Of a stretch of DNA of 61,020 nucleotides, positions 1 to 7,452 are shown piece by piece. The notes under the pieces are model-generated. The model saw only the letters and a program-made list of their open reading frames with translations. It had not been told where the DNA came from and ran no database searches. Origin of the DNA: UBA4658 sp002405485 (GTDB taxonomy: Bacteria > Planctomycetota > Phycisphaerae > Phycisphaerales > UBA1924); NCBI GenBank assembly GCA_036823255.1, contig DAISGC010000008.1, positions 1-61,020 on the forward strand, given 5' to 3'. Every line of letters begins with the position of its first letter. Position 1 is the first letter of the stretch. Position numbers and translations under genes: made by a program.

Positions 1-125
1 CCCACCACTCCGCCCCATTCCCCCCGCCCCAGCCCGCCGTTCCCCCCCCAGCCCTCTCCCTCGCCGCCAATTCCCTCCGAAACCCCCCCCCCTAGCCCCA
101 GCCCGCCGGCCCGCTCACCTTCCTG
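1..125. other. C-rich low-complexity leader with poly-C runs
   Basis: Very C-rich sequence with homopolymer runs, the longest around 81-92. All three plus frames read mostly Pro, Ala and Ser. In the frame of the next gene there is a TAG at 93-95, immediately after the longest C run. The stretch may be a non-coding upstream region, or a Pro-rich part of the next gene thrown out of frame by a miscounted homopolymer. Confidence 0.4.
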
Positions 126-1445
126 GTGGAGATCAACGGCGACCCCATCTTCGATCACCCCCTCTGGATCGTTCACAACGCCGTGCCCAGTCTCCGCGTC
201 GAGGTCCGATGCCGATACACACAGGCCGGAGTCCAGACCTGGGACCCCGCCGGCGGACCCCACGACACCGTCTACGGCTTCATCACCATGCTCACCCGCG
301 CTCTCTCGGGTTTCGAGCGTCACCTCCGCGGACGGCCCATGCGCTGGTTCGGCATCCCCGCCGGCTTCGGCGGCTCCGTCAGCGATAACGAGGCTCGCAC
401 CTATCCCAACGCCATCCGCCTGCTCAACCACCCAGCGGATCGGCTCCGCAGCGGGCGACGCGGACCGTTCTTTGCCGAGGGTCTCCGACGCAATCTCTCC
501 TGGAGCAGGGAGTTCTTCCCCGATCTTGCCGCCACACTCAAAGGCCGCAATCTCCCGGACCCGATCGCCTGGATCCTCACCACCGAGAACGGCGTCGGCG
601 ATGACTTCATGGGCCATCACGACGATCCCGACTCCGGATGGGTTCCCGAGGCGCTCGCCGACCCTCGCGCCGACGACCCCGCACATCTCATCGACGGCTC
701 ACGCACCTTCGCCCAGTACATGCGCGACGCCCGAACCCTCGACGGCAAGCCCATTCCCGCGTATCGCCACCGCGTTCCCCTCGGCCTCCCACCGGGACGC
801 AGCCCCCTCAACGACGAGTCCAGCGAACGCTACCGCGGCGCGCTCCGCCTCTGCTGGGACTACTCCCGCGAACTCGCCTTCAACCGCCCCGCTCGCTCCG
901 CGTTCAGGCGTGACCCAGCCGACACACACACGCTCCCCTGCGGCGAGTACCAGGCCGCCTGCGACAGCCCCTGGGCCCCCGTCCGCGTCCGCCCTCTCAC
1001 ACTCCAGCACCAGATGGGCGGAATCTTCCACTCCGACCTGCAGATGCCCGACTGGTACGGCGGACTCCCAAACCAGCGCCCCGACGACGCCATCACCCTT
1101 GGGGAACTCGGCTGGGAGACCAAGGCCAACTGGCACCGCGCGCTCGATCAGATCGCCCCGGAACGCATGCGCTCCGCACGGTCCGCCCCCGATCCCGCAC
1201 GCGTCGATCGTGCCGTGGCCGTCGAGGCCCAATCGCTCGTCCTCGCCGCACACGCCCGCTCTGCACCGCACGCCCCCTTGGCTCCCTTCGTGACCGACAC
1301 CACCGGCATCCCGGTCGACGACATGGTCCGCTACCTTCGCGCCGTCCGCGCCCTCGGCGGGTGGGGATGCTGCATCTTCATGCCCAAGCCCTCGCGCGAG
1401 TCCCACGACTACTGGTCAAGCGTCATCCCGCGTGTGAACGCGTAG
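126..1445 (+). CDS. Hypothetical protein, possibly missing its N-terminus
   Basis: A 439-residue frame with strong codon bias and no recognised family. It begins abruptly at a GTG, and the preceding codons still read like protein (PLTFLV before EINGDP) back to the TAG at 93-95, so the true N-terminus may lie further upstream. The protein is rich in Trp, His and Arg in its first half (for example around HPLWIVHN), has no signal peptide as read and no membrane segment. It ends with a short hydrophobic stretch, GGWGCCIFMPKP. A large secreted or enzyme-like protein is possible, but I assign no function. It converges with the minus-strand gene at 1498-2553. Confidence 0.6.
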   Translation: MEINGDPIFDHPLWIVHNAVPSLRVEVRCRYTQAGVQTWDPAGGPHDTVYGFITMLTRALSGFERHLRGRPMRWFGIPAGFGGSVSDNEARTYPNAIRLLNHPADRLRSGRRGPFFAEGLRRNLSWSREFFPDLAATLKGRNLPDPIAWILTTENGVGDDFMGHHDDPDSGWVPEALADPRADDPAHLIDGSRTFAQYMRDARTLDGKPIPAYRHRVPLGLPPGRSPLNDESSERYRGALRLCWDYSRELAFNRPARSAFRRDPADTHTLPCGEYQAACDSPWAPVRVRPLTLQHQMGGIFHSDLQMPDWYGGLPNQRPDDAITLGELGWETKANWHRALDQIAPERMRSARSAPDPARVDRAVAVEAQSLVLAAHARSAPHAPLAPFVTDTTGIPVDDMVRYLRAVRALGGWGCCIFMPKPSRESHDYWSSVIPRVNA

Positions 1446-1497
1446 CGGCCGGAGCGTCCACAGACGCCGCCAGCGGCCCCCGCACACCCCGCCCGCA

Positions 1498-2553
1498 TCA
1501 GTTGCCGCGCAGATTGAGCGGAGCACCGGCCAACTCGTTGACCATTGCCGACGCAGAGCTCTTGAACTCGGCGTCCTTGCTTCCAAGCACCAGGTCGCCG
1601 AGCTTGAAGTCCTTGCTCATCCGTCCCCCGGCCCGCTGCATCGCGACCTGGGCGACACGCTCGCACTGCGTGGCCAGGAGGGCAAGCTCACCCCGTCGCA
1701 CATCGCTTAGGTCGCCCGCGGAGACGGCGCGGTCGATGGCGTTGAGCACGTCGCGAGCCACCCCCGCGGCGCTCTGCACGCCCTGCGTCGGAACCGGCAC
1801 GCTCTGATTGGAAAGCTGGTCGAACAGCGCCTTGAGCGCGTGGGCCAGAAATGCCTGCCGAGGGGCAAGATCTCCACGATCTCGGGCCAGACGGCTCGCC
1901 GCCGCCGAGAGCTGCGACGCCGCCAGATTCCGGATCGTCTCCGATGCCGACGGCGGCACCCGCATCGCGTCGTCCAGGGCCATCGCATAGCCCAGCAGCA
2001 CGTGCCCCTCGGTCTCGCCCGCCATCGTCGAGTTCAAGCGGTCCAGGGCTTCGCGAAAGGTAAAGTCCGTCAGCGCACGATTGCCGCGGGTCATGCTCCG
2101 GGCCGCGGCCCCGAAGCCCGACACCGCCATGAACCGCACCGCCGCTCGCTTGTCCTTCAGCCCCGCCTCCAGCAGGTCCAGCCCGTCCTTGGTCCCCGAC
2201 TCACCCGCGATCCGCAGCGCGTTGACGGCGATCTCATCCCGCTTGTCGCCCACCAGCGGCGTCAGGATCGGCTTGAGCTGCGCCGCATACGCGATGCGGA
2301 ACGCACCGGATGCCTCCACGCCGCTTCGCCCCAGCGGCTCCAGCAGTGCGCGGCGGCTCCGCTCCACCATCGCTCGCTCGCCCGTGAGACCTGCCTTGTG
2401 CTGGTCCACATACTGTCGGATCGCCTCGTCATTGGCCGATGCCCCGCTGACCACCGCGTCCGCGAGGTTCTGCCCCGCCGAGCGATCAGCAGGCAGAAGG
2501 ACGCCGACCGCGAGCGCCGCGGCGAGGACTCCGATTCGTGCCGACGACTTCAT
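1498..2553 (-). CDS. Exported HEAT-like repeat protein
   Basis: Encodes 351 residues. Residues 1-28 form a signal peptide (Lys/Arg, hydrophobic core ending LLPADRSAGQ, cleavage likely before NLADAV). The mature part is almost wholly helical. Residues about 90-150 contain HEAT-type helical pairs, seen as EIAVNALRIAGESG followed by RAAVRFMAVSGFG. The family is not recognised beyond this. Role is inferred to be periplasmic or envelope protein-protein interaction. An AGGAGT purine tract lies about 20 bases before the ATG, which is unusually far. The gene shares strand and region with two other exported proteins (2739-4748 and 4901-6277). Confidence 0.75.
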   Translation of the reverse strand: MKSSARIGVLAAALAVGVLLPADRSAGQNLADAVVSGASANDEAIRQYVDQHKAGLTGERAMVERSRRALLEPLGRSGVEASGAFRIAYAAQLKPILTPLVGDKRDEIAVNALRIAGESGTKDGLDLLEAGLKDKRAAVRFMAVSGFGAAARSMTRGNRALTDFTFREALDRLNSTMAGETEGHVLLGYAMALDDAMRVPPSASETIRNLAASQLSAAASRLARDRGDLAPRQAFLAHALKALFDQLSNQSVPVPTQGVQSAAGVARDVLNAIDRAVSAGDLSDVRRGELALLATQCERVAQVAMQRAGGRMSKDFKLGDLVLGSKDAEFKSSASAMVNELAGAPLNLRGN

Positions 2554-2643
2554 GCAGCGGACCAGGGGAGACTCCTGCGTGTTCTAGAGGATCCGTCAGT
2601 GTTCTGCCGCCCGCGTCTGCCCGAATCACCGCGCGGGGGGACA

Positions 2644-2673
2644 AAGTTAGTCGTCGCCGAGCCGAAGCGTCAA
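2644..2673 (-). promoter_or_regulatory. Possible sigma70-type promoter for the HEAT-like gene
   Basis: Read on the minus strand: TTGACG (2668-2673), an 18-base spacer, then TAACTT (2644-2649). The -35 is a good match and the -10 is poor. It lies about 90 bases upstream of the start at 2553 in otherwise non-coding sequence. Confidence 0.3.
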
Positions 2674-2738
2674 CCCCACCCTCCACGCACACGCACCAGC
2701 CAACACCCAAACGACCCGGATGCCCGGGATCGCGCCGC

Positions 2739-4748
2739 TCAGCCGCCTCCGCCGGGCATCATTCCCTGCATGGCGGCAGCCACCGCCTCGGCAACCGCCT
2801 TCACGGCGTCGTCACCGGTGGCCAGCGACCCGTCGTTCACCTTGGCCGTGATCCCGTCCACAGCGTCCTTCAGCTTCTTGGACGCCTCGGCCATCGGCCC
2901 GAGCATCATGCCCATCGCCGGCGGAAGCTCGACGGTCATCTTCCACTGCCCATCCTGCTTGGTCAACGTCGATGTGCCCAGCATCGTGGTCATCTTCGCC
3001 TCCGTCGCGCTCGTGGCCTCAATCTTGGCCGACGACGGAGCCAGCATGCTCATCTGCTGCTTGATCGCCTCCGGCCCGGCCACCTGCTGCAGGACCGGAT
3101 TGGACTTGATGCTCTCATCGGTCGACGCGGCGATGAGCTCTGACAGGGTCTTGCCGAACTTGCCCTTCAGTGCCTCATCCAAAGCCCGCATGCTCGCCGA
3201 GCTCTCGGCGCTCGAGGCAAACAGCTTCTCGGCGACCTCGCCCTTGGGGATGAAGAACGCCTCCATCGCCGCCGCATCCGCCGAGGCCGCGGCGATCGCC
3301 GCTCGGATCTCGTCCTCAACAGCCTTGGCCTGCTCGGGGCTCAGCGCCTGACCAGATGGACCACCGGAACCGGACGTTCCCGGAGCGGGGATGGCCACCG
3401 GCTCCTTCTCCAGTTCCTCCAGGGCCTTGACCAGGGCCTCATACCGGGCCTTCAGATCGCCCGCCGGACGAGCGGCTTCGTACCCGGAGCGAGCGGCCTT
3501 GTACGCCGAGATCGCCGACTCCCGCGCGGCCTTGGCATCCTGGCTCGCCTTTTCCGCCTTGCTCCCCAGTTCGCTCGACCCCGGCAGCGGGGGTTGGGCC
3601 TTGGCCAGGGCGTCAAGCACCGCGGCGGGCGCCGCGAGCGACCGCGCCCGCGTCGCATGCACGTCGCCAAGGGACTGCTGGAACGTCGCGCTCGACGCAG
3701 ACGCTGAACCGGTCGTCTCCTTGGCCCCGCCCGCACCCGCCGACTTGGCCGACCCGGACGCCTGCGTGAACTGCTTGATCGCCTCCTGCGTCGGGCCGTC
3801 CGCGGCGTCGCGCTTGGCGGTCAAGGCCGTGAGCGCGGCCTGGATCTCGCCGCCCACCGCGTTGGCCTCGGCGGTTGCCGATGCCGACTGGACCCGGGCC
3901 GCCTCGGCCCGCTCGCGGATGTCCTGCTGGGCCTTCCGGAGCGACTCCTTCTGACGATTCACCCGCTCGATCTGGTTCTTGATCTCCACCGCGACCGGGG
4001 CTTCCTTGTCCGCCAGGGCCTGCGTCTCGCCGGCCTGCCGCTCAAGCGCGTCCGCACGCCGGGCAACCTCCACCGCCTCGCGGATGATCTCCGCACGCGC
4101 CGTCTGCGACGCGCTCTCGCCCCGGGCCCGGATCCCCGACTCTTCCTGGCGAATCGCCGACGACTGACCCCGCAACGCCTCGGCCTGGGCGCGAATGTCG
4201 GCCACCTTGGCCTCCTGCGCGGCGAGATCCGCCGTCAGCTTCGCCACCTCTTCGGTGCGCTGCGCAAGCTGCGCGTCCAGATCCGCCAGGTCCTTGGTCG
4301 GGTCGTAGACGTTCAACGCCTTGGCGACCGCGTGCTGGCTGATCCACTGATCCAGCTTGGCACGGACCACGTTGATCTGGTTCAGGAACTGCCGCTCCTC
4401 ATCCGCCGCGCTCTTGGCCGCCAGTTCGCCAAGACCGCCATACGCCCGCGCCAGAATCGCGTTCGCCGCTGACGCCGTCGCCGGCTCCTTGGCGTCGGCC
4501 ACCGGCTTCACCGTCGTGATGAGCGATCGCAGCTCATCCCCGCGACGCTTGATCGACGGCGCCGGCATCGCCCCCTGGATGTTGATCGCGTTGAGCACAT
4601 TCCCGGCCTTGGACAGGATCCGGTCCTGCTCGGTCTGGCTATCGCAGCCCGACAGCCCGGCCAGCCCGCCGCACATCGCCACGAGCACCGCCACCCGGCT
4701 CAGTCGACGGCGAATCTCAAGGCGTCCAATCTCGGCGTGATTCGTCAT
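2739..4748 (-). CDS. Coiled-coil lipoprotein
   Basis: A 669-residue protein beginning at the ATG at 4748, with AGGA 7 bases upstream. The open frame extends further upstream, but the lipoprotein signal decides the start: Arg-rich n-region, hydrophobic core and lipobox LSGC with the lipidated Cys at residue 35. Residues about 110-330 are dense in Glu, Gln, Ala, Lys and Arg with heptad spacing, predicting a long coiled coil. A Ser/Ala/Gly-rich linker follows, then an alpha-helical C-terminal part ending in MMPGGGG. The family is unknown. Known lipoprotein sorting would place it on a membrane facing the periplasm. A structural or tethering role is an inference. Confidence 0.8.
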   Translation of the reverse strand: MTNHAEIGRLEIRRRLSRVAVLVAMCGGLAGLSGCDSQTEQDRILSKAGNVLNAINIQGAMPAPSIKRRGDELRSLITTVKPVADAKEPATASAANAILARAYGGLGELAAKSAADEERQFLNQINVVRAKLDQWISQHAVAKALNVYDPTKDLADLDAQLAQRTEEVAKLTADLAAQEAKVADIRAQAEALRGQSSAIRQEESGIRARGESASQTARAEIIREAVEVARRADALERQAGETQALADKEAPVAVEIKNQIERVNRQKESLRKAQQDIRERAEAARVQSASATAEANAVGGEIQAALTALTAKRDAADGPTQEAIKQFTQASGSAKSAGAGGAKETTGSASASSATFQQSLGDVHATRARSLAAPAAVLDALAKAQPPLPGSSELGSKAEKASQDAKAARESAISAYKAARSGYEAARPAGDLKARYEALVKALEELEKEPVAIPAPGTSGSGGPSGQALSPEQAKAVEDEIRAAIAAASADAAAMEAFFIPKGEVAEKLFASSAESSASMRALDEALKGKFGKTLSELIAASTDESIKSNPVLQQVAGPEAIKQQMSMLAPSSAKIEATSATEAKMTTMLGTSTLTKQDGQWKMTVELPPAMGMMLGPMAEASKKLKDAVDGITAKVNDGSLATGDDAVKAVAEAVAAAMQGMMPGGGG

Positions 4749-4900
4749 GGTGGTCCTGATCCGGTCGATTCCAACGGTGCCCGATCGCACACATCCATCC
4801 AACCCCCACGCCCCCGGGCGTTGCCCAAGCCCCAACGGGCCGACACTGTACCACCCCGACCCCGTTTCCGCATCCCCATGCCGCCCGCCGAACACTCCCT

Positions 4901-6277
4901 TCACCTGGGCGTCGGGGGAGCCGGCCGGCCATCCTCCCGCGACTGCGGCGGGGGCGGTTTCAGGGGTTTGACCGGTTCGTACTCGATCGGATACTCCGGC
5001 CGAGGTCGATACAGCGACCCAATCCACCGAACCGCCGCTCGAAACGACTCGTCCTCTTCGCTCCGGAAGACCGACCGCCACGCATCTTTCCCGGCCACGC
5101 CCTTGGGCACCGGGGGGTGAGGGCGTCGGCTGCGATCACGCATCAACCCAAGCTGCAGCAGCGGGGAGTTCTCCGGCTGCTCCCAGTCAATGATCGGCGT
5201 CCCGTCCTCGAGCTCAAACCGGGTCAGAATCAGAAAGTTCGTGTACACCGTCGCTTCGGAGTTCGGCCGACGGTTCGCCAAGACCAGCCGACCCGCCTCC
5301 ATCCCCCCATGGCACATGTTCGTGGCGCAGCTGTTGATCAGCCATGATCGCCCGATCGCATCCCGAAGCTGCACGAACGGCTTGGGCTGATCCAGCACCT
5401 CGACCTGGCTGTAGAACTCCCGTGCCTGCAGCTTGAACATCAGATCCAGCACGTCCACGGGGCTCTTGCGCAGGATCGCGTCCCGGCCTTCCTTGGTGAT
5501 CGGCACCAGCGGGTGCCCGGCATGCTTGTCCAGCATGTCCGACACCGTTTGCCGAGAGATCATCAGCCGCGGATTGGCGCTCAGATCCGTCTCATACACC
5601 TTGATCAGGTTGATCTGCTCGGGCGTGAGCAGCGGCACGTCCTTGGCGGCGCTCGCGGCCGGCGCGACGGCTTCCGCACCATCGCCCTGGGCCTCCTCGG
5701 GCCGAGCGTCCGAGGGCGCCTTCCGCGTCGCACGCGATCCCGCCTTGAGGATGATCTGCTGCTCCAGGATCGTCTTCAGACGCAGAGCCGGACCGTGGGC
5801 TTTGTCGATTCCCAGGGCCCGCTGGACCTCCGTGAGCGCAAGCTCATACCGCTTGCGGCTTTGCAGCCATTCCGCCAGACGAACGATCTGCTCCGGGTCG
5901 TCACCCACCGCGTCGCGCAGTTTCTTGTACCGCTCCAGCAGCGGCTCCTGGATCTCCAGACGCTCGATCTGGTCCGGCGTGAACCGAGAGTGGACGCCCT
6001 CGATCGAAATGACGACTTCCAGATCACTCTGCCGAACCACCGGCCCGCTGAACCGCCGACCGTCCTTCAGAATGACGACCAGTTCGGTGCGCTCGTCCGG
6101 CCCGGGCTCGCCGGAGGGACCTGCCGGGGGCGTCGGGGCTGAACTCGGGCTCGTGGGAGGGGAGTCGGCCCAACCGCCGGAGGCCGCGAGCGCCGCGCAA
6201 AGCACAACGCACGCGGGCATGCGCGTGCGTGCTGAGGGTCGCGGGCGACCCGCAAAGACTCCGTCGGTAGGGACCAT
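4901..6277 (-). CDS. Exported protein with CX4CH motif
   Basis: A 458-residue frame; the ATG at 6220 (residue 20) would place the signal peptide (PACVVLCAALAASGGWA) right at the N-terminus and may be the real start. After a Pro/Ser-rich linker, residues about 65-115 form a small beta-rich unit (VVILKDGRRFSG ... DQIERLEIQ) also seen in the proteins at 36302-37834 and 37933-39207. A TPR-like helical stretch follows (about 115-165). Around residues 317-323 is C-ATNM-C-H-GG, a CX4CH arrangement rather than the usual CXXCH haem-c motif. Covalent haem binding is therefore possible but not established. The C-terminus is Pro-rich. Function unknown. Confidence 0.75.
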   Translation of the reverse strand: MVPTDGVFAGRPRPSARTRMPACVVLCAALAASGGWADSPPTSPSSAPTPPAGPSGEPGPDERTELVVILKDGRRFSGPVVRQSDLEVVISIEGVHSRFTPDQIERLEIQEPLLERYKKLRDAVGDDPEQIVRLAEWLQSRKRYELALTEVQRALGIDKAHGPALRLKTILEQQIILKAGSRATRKAPSDARPEEAQGDGAEAVAPAASAAKDVPLLTPEQINLIKVYETDLSANPRLMISRQTVSDMLDKHAGHPLVPITKEGRDAILRKSPVDVLDLMFKLQAREFYSQVEVLDQPKPFVQLRDAIGRSWLINSCATNMCHGGMEAGRLVLANRRPNSEATVYTNFLILTRFELEDGTPIIDWEQPENSPLLQLGLMRDRSRRPHPPVPKGVAGKDAWRSVFRSEEDESFRAAVRWIGSLYRPRPEYPIEYEPVKPLKPPPPQSREDGRPAPPTPR

Positions 6278-6421
6278 GCGACTGGATTGTGAGGGCGCAC
6301 ACGCGCCGTTGTCCAGTACGCCCGCGGATTGCGTTCGGTTGCGATTCGGGCAGGGCTTTCCTCTGGCCCCTGCGCCCGATCATCCCCCCCTCGGCCCCCC
6401 GAGGCCCGTATCCCGTCGGGA

Positions 6422-6793
6422 TCAGGCCGCGGCCCGCTTGGCCATGGTCTCCTGGATGCGCTGCGCGAGCAGGTCGGGCGTGAAGGGCTTGACCACGTAG
6501 TTGTTCACACCGGCCTTGATGGCCTCGATGACGCGGGCCTTCTCACTCTCGGTGGTGACCATGATGACCGGGGTCGCCTTATTGGTCTGCCGGAACGTCT
6601 TTACGAACGTCAGGCCGTCCATGTTGGGCATGTTCCAGTCGCACAAGATGAGGTCCGGGCCGAACTTGGCGGCCTTGCTCAGGGCGTCGTTGCCGTCGCA
6701 GGCCTCCTCGACCTGGGAATAGCCGAGCTGCGTGAGCACGGACTTCTGGATGTTCCGCATCGTCTTGGAGTCGTCGATCAGGAGGATCTTCAT
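6422..6793 (-). CDS. cheY: CheY-type single-domain response regulator
   Basis: A 123-residue receiver domain and nothing else. Acidic pocket D7/D8, phosphoacceptor D52 in LILCDWNMPNMDG, the switch Thr in MVTTESEK and the conserved Lys in NNYVVKPF are all present. The start at 6793 is chosen because MKILLIDDS is the canonical CheY beginning; the frame is open 18 codons further upstream. It is the last gene of the chemotaxis-type cluster and is the expected phosphate acceptor from CheA (7453-10029). The output target (flagellar motor or other) is not visible in the window. Confidence 0.95.
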   Translation of the reverse strand: MKILLIDDSKTMRNIQKSVLTQLGYSQVEEACDGNDALSKAAKFGPDLILCDWNMPNMDGLTFVKTFRQTNKATPVIMVTTESEKARVIEAIKAGVNNYVVKPFTPDLLAQRIQETMAKRAAA

Positions 6794-6862
6794 GGCTGCG
6801 CTTCCGGTTGGTCGTCGTGTGGGTTTGTGCCTTGGGTCTGGCGGCAATCATCAACTGAACGC

Positions 6863-7366
6863 TCAGGCCGCCGCGGCCTGTGCGGGCGTCGCGCCCGACG
6901 CGCTCGCCGACTCTCGGATCGCGATCTCGATCACCAGGTCCCCGCAGTCGGTCTTGCAGGGAATGCTGATGCACGGGACATCCTTTTGCCTTGCGACCAG
7001 GTGGTTCTGCCCCACGACCACGCTCGGGCAGGAAATCGACACCTTCTTGCTTCCGGTGAACTGCCCCTTGGCGTTCCCGGAAACCATGTTCACAAGCTCT
7101 CCGATCGCGTCGGCAAAGTCCGGCGTGCCCGGCTCCACCGGCGAGCCCGCGAACAGGGCCACCACGTTCCGCGCCGTGGCCAGCGGAAAGCTCAGCGTGA
7201 CCGAACCGACCACATCCCCCGACATGCCGATGATCCCCGAAACGTCGTAGGTCGGGGCCGGGTCCTTCTTGATCCCGGGCGTCCCGATGTCGACGCGCAG
7301 TTGCATCATCGTGGAGAAGACGTGCTGAATGCTGCTGATGAAGGGTGTGATGAATGCTGGGTCCAT
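6863..7366 (-). CDS. cheX: CheX-family CheY-P phosphatase
   Basis: A 167-residue protein from the ATG at 7366 (MDPAFITPFISS). The CheX/CheC signature ExxN is in DAIGELVNMVSGNAK, followed by the Gly-containing turn typical of the family. CheX enzymes dephosphorylate CheY-P; this agrees with its place directly upstream of cheY and with the absence of CheZ from the cluster. The C-terminus carries a short Ala-rich tail. Alternative: a chemotaxis-like phosphatase for another receiver such as the one at 14463-14858. Confidence 0.88.
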   Translation of the reverse strand: MDPAFITPFISSIQHVFSTMMQLRVDIGTPGIKKDPAPTYDVSGIIGMSGDVVGSVTLSFPLATARNVVALFAGSPVEPGTPDFADAIGELVNMVSGNAKGQFTGSKKVSISCPSVVVGQNHLVARQKDVPCISIPCKTDCGDLVIEIAIRESASASGATPAQAAAA

Positions 7367-7452
7367 GAGTGCTTGTTCCTGAAGAGGTCCCTTTGACCTG
7401 CGCTCTTCCATCGACCGGTTTTGACCATTGCTCCTGCGCTGATCCGGATTTC

